NCBI GenBank assembly: GCA_001970855.1
Contig: LSSN01002580.1
Span: forward strand, 1-18,041
Direction of reading: 5' to 3'
Source of the DNA: Smittium culicis
Taxonomy: Eukaryota; Kickxellomycota; Harpellomycetes; Harpellales; Legeriomycetaceae
Length of the DNA stretch: 18,041 nt
Shown here: positions 10,825 through 18,041 of the stretch, piece after piece
Position numbering within the stretch: the first letter of the stretch is position 1
Layout of the letters: the number at the start of each line of letters is the position of its first letter
Notes under the pieces: model-generated
What the model was told of the DNA's origin: nothing
Databases searched by the model: none
What the model saw: only the letters and a program-made list of their open reading frames with translations
Made by a program: the position numbers and the translations under genes

Positions 10825-13800
10825 TTATAGTTTGGTAGTATTCCATTTAGGGAAAACGCGTTTGTACAAGTTCATGCAAATAGTATCAACACCTTTGATG
10901 GGACCATTAAACATACACTTCATGTATCCGTGAGTTCCCAAACTGTCGACGATGTGGCCATGTTTTCCGTACTTTGTTCTCAGCTGGATTGGCTTGAAGT
11001 AGTTAATATCTATAGGGTTATAGAACATGTGACGGATTGTAGCTGTTCTTTTATTGATCTTGTAAGGAACACCGGTAAGAACAATCCTCTTAGCAATAAT
11101 TCTAGTAGGATCTACAGAGAATATAGTTCCTGACCCAACAAGCTGTGGAATGAACTCTTCCTTACCACTTCCTTCAATCTCCATGCCAGAAGATTTATTT
11201 TGTTCGCCAGGAAGATATAGAGTTACCGGAACATTTCCAAATGTAATTGGTAAGTATACAGTCCCTACGCTTACATTATTCATCTGCAAGTATCTCTCGA
11301 ATCTATGAACATTGTTCGAAGATTTGTGCGTACTTGTGTGTTGTGAATATAAAGGGTGGACCAAAAATCTTCTGAATCCACAATGCATTTCCATGGCATC
11401 CTTTGATTTTACTGGGTCTGTGTACTCGGTGTTTCTCTTTACCAAGAAATGAACTACTGACATCTTGTTCTCGTATTGCAAGAGCCCAAAAACACTAAAC
11501 AACTTTGTTTTTAGATCGCATGAATCTAAATAGTATAAATTAAAAAGTTATTTTTGATTTTTTATTAAAAAAAAGTGTATCAATTTTTGGAAATGAAAGT
11601 ATAGTTTACCATAGACTGATTTCTCAACATTCTTCAAAACTAGCTTAACTCTAGTTCCAACTGAAACCGGAGCATCATTTTGGCTGCGAATAGCATTTCT
11701 CATAATGTTTTTTGGGTTTTCAAGCTGGAATATTCTACTATAATCCAATGGTAAATTCTCGTATGGGTCCCATGGGGATGTACGAAGAGACTGAAGACCT
11801 CGGTATTTGCTAAATCTAATATGCGCTGGCATATCCAAGGGTACGTCAACTTCATCAGGGAAATCACGCTCATCTCTGCTCTGCTTAGCTCTAATCTTCA
11901 AGTAATCTTCTAGTCTATATATTTAAAAAAGTTGCATTAAGAGGGAATATTAATTATGACATAAAACTAAAGTTTGATACAGTTAGTATTTTATTTTTAG
12001 TTAATTTCAGGATTATTAAATGAATTAATGTAAAAGAATACTTACTGAGTTTGAAGATCTTCAGGTGATGGGAGCTCTTCATTTTCATCAATATTTTTTT
12101 GGCTACCAGGTTCAATCAAGTTTCCCTGTTCATCAACTAGAAGGTTCTCGTATTCTTCGTCTAAATCAGATCCATTTTCGCCATCTTCTGACATTAAATC
12201 ATCATCATCACCATTCTGAGAATCCATATCAACATCTTCATCGTCGTCTTCATCATCTTCGTCATCACTGCGTTCCTGTAACTCGTCAAGAATCCAGGCA
12301 GCTTGGTAAGAGGAAGTTCCCTTAGGAACTTTTAGAATTCTTTTTGATAAGATTTCAGCCTCTTTAGCTTCGAGTTCTGCCATTTTGGCTAAAAAGTAAA
12401 GATAATAAAAAAAGGATTAATACTAGTACATAAGAGGAAAAATTTTTTTTAAATGATAACTATAATCACTCTAAATTTATAGAGTAATCACTTTAATTGC
12501 TTATTGATACTTTTAGCTAACTATGTGTACGAGGAATTTTTTTATATTATTTCTTAATTATTACCTTTCCATGTTTCCATTTCTTCTTCTTCAGGCCAGG
12601 TTTGGTCATCGTTGGTGGTATCAGGAATATTTGATGAAATCAAAGAGTCTATTTTTTCAGGGTCGGGCACGCTAATGACAGCATCATCTGAATTTTGAGT
12701 AGATATATCCATGGACATTTCATCATTCTGTTGCGATATAGAAGCATAATCAGAAGAAGGAATTTTGTTGGGGCTAGATATAAGCTTAATTTGGTAGTTT
12801 CCATGGCCAGGGATATAAATCAGGCGGTTTGGATCTAAATTTGCTCCACGAACAATACCAGTAATTTCCAAGTCGCCTTTAATGATATCGCTTTCATTTG
12901 AATCATAAGAAAGAAATTCTAAATTTTCAGCAACGATGTAAGGCCTAGTATCTCTCCAGACAATGCTTTCAGGAATAGTGTTTGCAATATTTCTGATTAT
13001 TGTGGAATTGTCAGAATCGGTGTCACAAGATAATACTTGGCTTACAGAGGGGAAGTAAAAGTTAATGAAACTCAATAGCGATTTTTTAACGCTAGATAAG
13101 TTTTTGATGATTGCGGGCGTAGAATTTGAATGCTGAACAGCGGCAATAACTGATGGGGAACCTTGCGATTGTATGGCCGTTAAAATAGAGTTACCAAATT
13201 CATCAACGTCTTCGAGTGCAGACATTACAAGAACCAAGTAGTCACTGACTTTAGCAGCTTCAAGGATTTCTTGGAAGTTTCGAGAAAGCTCAACAAGTCT
13301 GAATTCTTGTTTGAAATTCGCAATGCTAAGTAATTTAAGAAAATATAATTAAACAAATAAAGATACTTGTGTGTAAAAAAAAAAAGTTCTTTTTGTATAG
13401 GCGTGTAAATATTATCGAGTAGAATCGATATAGCGCAAAAATAGTTTAGGGCAAAAAATTGAGTTTAAACTTACTCGATGGAGTGTATATTATTAGATTT
13501 GTTTAAAGGAGGAGCTTCCAGACCAGAGCAAGTGAAAAAGCTTGATATTATTTGTGAGACATCAATGTTTTTACATAAAGGAACAAAAGAGACGGTTTTT
13601 GGAACTTTTGATCTTCCTGTGAACAGTCTCTTGATGTTTGCATACTCTTCGCGTTTTTTGCGTTGTTCGATTTTAAGAGCGTTTTTTCTATCTAGTCTCG
13701 ATTGCTTTCTCAAAACCTTACCCTTGACCGAGGTGCGTTGGGTTTTGCCCTTGCTTTTGTCACGGAGGTCGGATTTAGTTGCATGTCTGCTCTTGAAGGG

Positions 13801-13854
13801 CTTGTTTGTTTGTTTCAGGGAAGCTCTATGGCGGAAAGATTTGTCTTTAGCCAT
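10825..13854 (-). CDS. TSR1: ribosome biogenesis protein Tsr1 (20S pre-rRNA accumulation)
   Basis: Five exons on the minus strand, 13854-13475, 13325-12565, 12388-12046, 11914-11610 and 11525-10825, give 829 aa, near the human (804) and yeast (788) proteins. Tsr1 is a BMS1-related, GTPase-inactive factor that binds late cytoplasmic pre-40S particles and blocks early subunit joining. Seen here: a very basic N-terminus (1-75); an AARP2CN-like segment near 250-308; KVPKGTSSYQAAW, a family signature; a long Asp/Glu tract (422-447); FPDEVDVP (513 onward) followed by the conserved KYRGL and RTSPWDP; and a C-terminal domain with HCGFRRF, LGTHGYMKC and NLYKRVFPKW. Introns of 149, 176, 131 and 84 nt are GT-AG with phases 2, 1, 2 and 1. 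An in-frame TAA lies shortly upstream of the ATG. It is divergent from KRR1, another 40S factor. No P-loop is visible, as expected for Tsr1. Confidence 0.95.
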
Positions 13855-14359
13855 TGTATCTGCGAAATGTGGTTAGTGATGAATATTCTGTGTATCTTAT
13901 ATGACTAATTACTATTAAAAATAATAGCTAGTTTGTTACGAAGATATGGCGTGGATACAACGTGACAGCTGGATATCTCTGCAGCAGTATTGAATTTTCA
14001 GAAAGAAGGGTTAAAGTATATAAAGGTTTGATTTAAACGCATGAAAAATAACTCATAGGTAAAAATAGGCCTGAATTAATTAGTCAAAAAAATTTTTTAA
14101 ATTTATTACCAAGAAAAATTTTTAAAATTATATTGGATCGCTATTATTGAATAAATATTATTTATCTGGTCTGATCCAGCCAATAAATTCTTTTATTCCA
14201 CTAATACTTTCCTATTGAAGCTTTTTTTTTTTATAGAATTTCAGATAAAAAATTTTCTTAAATTTTCTAATTTTTTCCTCTATTGTTTTGGGCATTCGAT
14301 TTATTTAAACTTAGAAGTATAGACACTGCTGAACAGTTTAATTATAAAAATTATACAAA
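13855..14359. promoter_or_regulatory. shared divergent promoter of TSR1 and KRR1
   Basis: These 505 bp separate the two start codons. Three AAAAATTTT-type boxes occur at 14088-14096, 14113-14122 (GAAAAATTTT) and 14248-14257 (AAAAATTTTC). They match the core of the yeast ribosomal RNA processing element, RRPE, although AT-rich DNA makes such matches likely by chance. ATTGG at 14132 and GCCAATAAAT at 14179-14188 are further candidate CCAAT boxes. The 5' half near TSR1 is less AT-rich than the rest. Joint control of the two genes is inferred from the layout. Confidence 0.5.
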
Positions 14360-15714
14360 ATGAACTCAAAGACAGGTAATAAATTCAGGAATTTCATTTT
14401 ATTATTCATTAAATTCGCTTTACACTTTTATACCCTTCCTTATTTCTTCTTTTTTATTTTTTCGATAGATAAAGATAATTTAAAAGATGACAACCAATCC
14501 GAAATCGACAACGTAGAATCAGGAGGTATCCAAAATTAGTATTACTTATAAATTATATTCTTTCAACCAAGATTATTGTATATTCACCAATGTTTGAAGA
14601 ATATTTTCGATCGCAGACATTAATATTATTAAACTTGATGTTTATCTATTCTTTTTATTATATAATAGATGAAGAGGGAGTCGATCATTGGAAAGTCCCA
14701 AGTTTCGAGCAAGGCGATATGAAGGAACCATTACTTGAAGAATCTAGCTTTGCTACACTTTTCCCTAAATACCGAGAAAAATATCTTCAAGAAGTATGGC
14801 CAAATGTAACCAGGGCACTTGATAAGAAAGGAATTAACTGTGTACTGGATTTAGTTGAAGGTAGTATGACAGTTAAAACTACCAGAAAAACTTGGGACCC
14901 TTATTGCATTCTTAAAGCAAGAGATTTGATCAAGCTTTTAGCGCGTAGTGTACCATATGAACAAGCAGTAAAGATCCTCGAAGATGATAAACACTGTGAT
15001 GTTATAAAAATTTTGAGTTTAGTTCGTAACAGAGAAAAGTTTGTTAAACGTCGCGCGCGTCTTATGGGACCAAATGGAAATACTCTAAAAGCCATCGAAC
15101 TTCTAACTGAATGTTATGTGATGGTGCAAGGAAGCACTGTATGTGTTATTGGCTCAACTAAGGGACTGAAAGAGTGCAGAAGGATCATTATCGACTGCAT
15201 GAACAATATTCACCCTATATACAACATTAAAGAGCTAATGATAAAAAACGAGTTAAAAAAAGACCCTGCTCTAAAAAATGAATCTTGGGATCGATTTTTG
15301 CCAAACTTTAAAAAGAAAAACGTCAAAGCCAAAAAACCAAACAAGGTTGGAAAGAAGAGCAAAGACCGAAGCTTATTCCCACCAGCTCCTCAGCCATCTA
15401 AGGTTGATCTCCAACTTGAAAGTGGTGAGTATTTCCTTAAGCCTGAGGAACGCAAATCCATAGAACAAGAGAAAAAGAGAAAATCACAATTTGAAAGTAC
15501 AATAAAGAAGGAAATTTTGAGAGAAAAATCATTTATTCCCCCTTCTGAAGTTGAAAATAAAAACAAAAATACTTCCAAAGATCATGAAAATGAACAAGAA
15601 CAGATCGAAAACTTGAAAAAGAAATTTAAGGCCCAGTCCCAAAGTCGCAAATTATCAGAAGCCAGCAATTCTAACAACTCTAATAGCAACCTATTTGAAC
15701 CAAATACATTCTAA
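14360..15714 (+). CDS. KRR1: KRR1 small-subunit processome component
   Basis: Three exons, 14360-14375, 14469-14525 and 14669-15714, give 372 aa (human 381, yeast 316). Krr1 is a nucleolar RNA-binding protein of the SSU processome, needed for early 18S rRNA cleavages. Landmarks: VDHWKVPSF (29-37), [11 protein letters not shown] (54-64), a degenerate first KH-like fold, then [11 protein letters not shown] (151-161) starting the second KH domain with its GxxG loop, [14 protein letters not shown] (204-217), and a Lys-rich C-terminal tail with SGEYFL. The first exon carries only 16 coding nt; both introns (93 and 143 nt) are phase 1. The ATG at 14590, which opens the longest frame, lies inside intron 2 and encodes a hydrophobic stretch foreign to the family, so it is not the start. 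The exon 1 ATG has an in-frame TAA 15 nt upstream. Exon 1 is the least certain part because it is so short. Confidence 0.92.
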
Positions 15715-16158
15715 AAGTAATTTTTTTTTTAGAAAGTCAACCCATTATTATTATTTTTTTTTGGTTTAACTTATTGCTGGTCTTTGAAACAACTAACTCC
15801 CGTCTATAGACCTTCTTGTCGTGAGAATTTAAATAAAAAGTAAAAATATTAAAGATTCGGGATTTAACAAGTTGGTTTATTTTTTCTCTATAAAATACTG
15901 TTTTTTAATTTGTTTTGTAGTTACCATATCTCTAAATACATTTTTTCTTCAAAACTATACCTTGTTTTTATTTCATACTTAATCACATTATACCTGTGTA
16001 TCTACAAAATTTATATTTAATTTTTTCTATATTAATGTTACCTAAATGCATTAAATATTTATTAAAATTAATTAGAAAAATAAGCATCTATTGTACATAT
16101 AACTAATAATGAAATTATATAAACGATCTATAGGAAATGAAAAAAGAAGGGGGAAAAC
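15715..16158. terminator. convergent 3' region of KRR1 and RCE1
   Basis: KRR1 and RCE1 end toward each other across 444 bp of T-rich DNA. AATAAA at 15832-15837, about 118 nt past the KRR1 stop, is a candidate poly(A) signal. TTTATT at 16058-16063 reads AATAAA on the minus strand about 95 nt past the RCE1 stop. No other feature is visible. Confidence 0.45.
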
Positions 16159-17409
16159 CTAGATAAAATACAAGATTAATATAAATCCAAAAACACCAAC
16201 AAAATACGCAGAAAAGATTTCTATAATAAAAAAAAAGGTTATTGCTAAGATAAATTATAAGTTTAAATTCATATAGCTTTATATTTACCTTTTCTCTTTG
16301 CTTTTAAGTTTATAGCAACAGGAATATCAGGAAATCCCAAGAGATTGCAAAGAATGTGGCTAAAAATACAAGCATAAATGCTTTTTTTGTAAATAAAAAT
16401 GTAAGTTACAAACCATCCAAACAGCGTTGTGTATGCAAACTGACCAACTACAACCAAAGAGAAACAAAATAAGTGATAAATAAGTTTTCAAAGTGCAGCT
16501 GTTTAATAAATCAGATATAGAGAATAGATGTGAATTACTTGATGACAGTATAGCCGTTTTAGCGTTTATCCCGGAACTAATTTTTTCGTATATGTGATGA
16601 AAATGAGCTAAGAAAAAAAAATTAAAAAATTGGTTAAAAATAAAATGAAAATTTAAAAAATGGGAGCACTTTGGCATTGAGGTATATAGAATGTACAAAT
16701 AAATAAAAATAAAAAAAAGTACCTATCCCAAAAACCAGTGGTGCAAGGAACACTGAAGAAGTTTGTCCTAAAGAATCCGATATTTGGAAAAGCGGAACAA
16801 TACTTGCGCGATAAACCAGCTCTTCAGTCACAGGACCAATAATATAGTTACGAATACTCGCAGTGTTATACAGACAAGATTTAAATTCATCCCTTAAAAC
16901 TAAAAAGGTGTTGCAGCCTTGTAAACGATCTACATAGATAGGTCCTAAATATAGCATTAGAACAGATAACAGCGAATATATCGAGGAAAAGGGCTCAGTA
17001 GTTAACCCTAGACCCATCTAAGTTTTTTTCATATTTTTTTTTTAAAAAAAAAGAAATAAAAACAAGAGTTTACAATATAATATTTTTACATTAATAAAAA
17101 TCGGCTTACAGAAATATTTTTTGGGTGGTTTAAAATGCATCTGTGAGTGATGAATAAACAAAGAAAGCTGGAAAAAATTGCGCCTATTAGCCTCCTCTTG
17201 ATTATCCGGGAATCATTTCTTGACTGTAAGAATTTCTGCATCGCAATAAATTGGCGCTCCTCTTTATCATACTCGTTTTCGTTTATTTCTGGGGTGCTTT
17301 CATTGAATTTATTGTTACCAGATAGTAAATCTATAATACTTTTAAAGTGTGTGAAGACATAAACCACGGCGACATAGATCGCACCTTCGAATATACCAAT
17401 ATAAATCAT
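16159..17409 (-). CDS. RCE1: CAAX prenyl protease 2 (Rce1)
   Basis: Five minus-strand exons, 17409-17110, 17017-16723, 16607-16539, 16447-16289 and 16220-16159, give 294 aa (yeast 315, human 329). Rce1 is an ER-membrane endoprotease that removes the last three residues of prenylated CAAX proteins such as Ras. Seen here: a first membrane segment (about 3-20); the family's IKRR before the second membrane segment; VTEELVYRA with Glu165, Glu166 and Arg170 (EExxxR); FGIAHFHH with His200; AYTTLFG; and FSHILCNLLGFP with His252 and Asn256. This is the complete CPBP-family catalytic set. An acidic, polar insert of roughly 40 residues lies between the first membrane segment and IKRR and is not in the human protein. 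Introns of 92, 115, 91 and 68 nt are GT-AG. The 62-nt last exon encodes a terminal hydrophobic helix; without its splice the protein would end at TGA (16269) with GKYKAI. That exon is inferred from splice sites, frame and similarity to human Rce1. Confidence 0.93.
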
Positions 17410-17551
17410 TATTGAATTTACGTATTGTTAAAAATCGAGAACAACAAAAGATATCCTGATTCTATTAAGAAATTAAAAACGAAGTTATTGTATTTATGAG
17501 TGATCTGTTGGTGTTTTTTTTTCCTATTTGCTAACTATTTACTGATTATTA

Positions 17552-17681
17552 TACTTCACAGAGGAGACATATTAAGTGTTATCATCTTATTGGATAAAAC
17601 TAAACCGAAAATCTAAAGCCAATAAAAATAAGTGAATAAAATGAACTAAAAAAAATTTTTTATGGTATAGACTGTGAAGTA
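17552..17681. repeat. 10-bp inverted repeat near the edge element
   Basis: TACTTCACAG (17552-17561) and its exact reverse complement CTGTGAAGTA (17672-17681) flank 110 bp. A 10-bp direct repeat, TTATCATCTT, also occurs at 17579-17588 and 17698-17707. Both pairs contain G/C bases and span the same interval, so chance is less likely than for pure A/T repeats. They may be part of an element terminus or a small foldback sequence. Confidence 0.4.
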
Positions 17682-17771
17682 CACGTTAGTGATATCCTTA
17701 TCATCTTTTCTTTCGCAAAGGTACTCTACCAGCATAAAGATTTTCATAAAATTTTAATAAAATACTTTTTT

Positions 17772-17790
17772 AAAAAAAAAAAAAAAAAAA
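17772..17790 (+). repeat. A19 homopolymer tract
   Basis: Nineteen consecutive A bases lie 24 bp before the start of the edge ORF. Such a tract could be a nucleosome-excluding promoter element, or a poly(A) remnant of a retrotransposed copy that ended here. The sequence alone does not decide. Confidence 0.5.
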
Positions 17791-17814
17791 GATTATTTAC
17801 CTTCAACTCAAATT

Positions 17815-18041
17815 ATGGAACAGCAAGCTGAAACACAAGCAACCGTAGGCCAGGACCAACTCAAGATACTGACTGACATGGTACAGCAACTCTTACGTGA
17901 AAGGGAACGTAACGCAGAAACCGAGGATCCGTACGTAACTACAAGGATCCCAGTTACCGACCTAACAGTTTATCCTGAACTCACCGAGGCACTCCCGTCG
18001 ATTGAAGAAGACTTCTTCAGAACTCCGCTTACCGAAGAAGA
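17815..18041 (+). CDS. probable retroelement ORF1/Gag-like protein, 5' part
   Basis: The frame opens at ATG 17815 and is still open at the window edge after 75 codons and two bases, so the gene is partial. The peptide is Gln/Glu-rich; LKILTDMVQQLLRERERN (about 17-34) should form an amphipathic helix or coiled coil, followed by an acidic, Pro- and Thr-containing segment. Its base composition is near balanced, far less AT-rich than every neighbour, and many codons end in C or G. That abrupt change suggests DNA of different origin, such as a recently inserted mobile element. From memory it resembles the start of multicopy retroelement ORF1 proteins in Harpellales fungi, possibly DIRS-like, but I could not check this. 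No reverse transcriptase, recombinase or zinc knuckle falls within the window. A lineage-specific cellular gene remains possible. Confidence 0.55.
   Translation, partial: MEQQAETQATVGQDQLKILTDMVQQLLRERERNAETEDPYVTTRIPVTDLTVYPELTEALPSIEEDFFRTPLTEE

Larger units (their letters stand above)
17410..17814. promoter_or_regulatory. RCE1 promoter and left flank of the edge element
   Basis: This gap lies between the RCE1 start (minus) and the edge ORF (plus). ATTGG at 17589 and GCCAATAAAA at 17618-17627 are candidate CCAAT boxes about 180-215 bp from the RCE1 ATG. The interval also holds a 10-bp inverted repeat, a 10-bp direct repeat and an A19 tract, each listed below. Where RCE1 control sequence ends and the mobile element begins cannot be decided from this window. 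Confidence 0.35.

Noticed and set aside
12065..12325. His-rich 86-codon plus-strand frame
   Set aside because: It is the antisense reading of the Tsr1 acidic tract; GAT/GAA codons read backward give His and Ser/Phe.
13876..13883. Possible PAC element (GATGAG type) near the TSR1 start
   Set aside because: GTGATGAA differs from the GCGATGAG consensus at key positions and lies within about 25 bp of the start codon.
13478..13908. Plus-strand open frames of 132 and 68 codons opposite TSR1 exon 1
   Set aside because: They are antisense shadows of the basic Tsr1 N-terminus, and their Leu/Ser-rich translation shows no family similarity.
14590..14668. ATG at 14590 as the KRR1 start with a membrane-like N-terminus
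   Set aside because: The segment lies in an intron with a TAG acceptor right before the conserved DEEGVDHW. Krr1 is a nucleolar protein with no membrane segment.
1..18041. tRNA, rRNA, CRISPR array, bacterial-type operon or defence system
   Set aside because: No T-loop or anticodon-arm pattern, spaced repeat array or clustered prokaryotic-type genes could be found; introns and gene content are eukaryotic.

Overview
The window reads as nuclear DNA of a very AT-rich, intron-containing fungus. Five protein-coding genes are present, plus the first 75 codons of what looks like a mobile-element ORF at the right edge. Four genes are conserved eukaryotic housekeeping genes, all interrupted by short GT-AG introns (14 in total, 68-176 nt). 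The AT bias, compact genes, short introns and the style of the edge ORF suggest an early-diverging fungus, plausibly a Smittium-like gut fungus (Harpellales). That placement is inference from composition and memory of similar proteins, not proven.

Layout: 1-about 6100 is a gene desert dominated by A/T in which I find no credible gene. About 6200-6610 is a less AT-rich block with eight CCAAT/ATTGG pentamers and an imperfect inverted repeat, probably the upstream control region of PDB1 (6859-8472, +, five exons), the mitochondrial pyruvate dehydrogenase E1 beta subunit. A 409-bp convergent gap follows. Then comes an intronless orphan gene of 474 codons (8882-10306, -) that I cannot assign. TSR1 (10825-13854, -, five exons) and KRR1 (14360-15714, +, three exons) are divergent neighbours sharing a 505-bp promoter. 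RCE1 (16159-17409, -, five exons) converges on KRR1. From 17815 to the end of the window a much less AT-rich reading frame runs off the edge and is probably ORF1 of a retroelement.

How the genes relate: Tsr1 and Krr1 both act in making the 40S ribosomal subunit, so their shared promoter, with AAAAATTTT boxes resembling the yeast RRPE element, suggests co-regulation. Pdb1 makes acetyl-CoA in mitochondria. Rce1 removes the last three residues from prenylated CAAX proteins in the ER membrane. These two have no evident functional link to the others. The orphan gene is the main unknown. I found no tRNA, rRNA, CRISPR array or operon-like system, and nothing that amounts to a new multi-gene system. 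The most useful results are the spliced gene models, which differ from simple open frames at several ends, and the promoter motif patterns.
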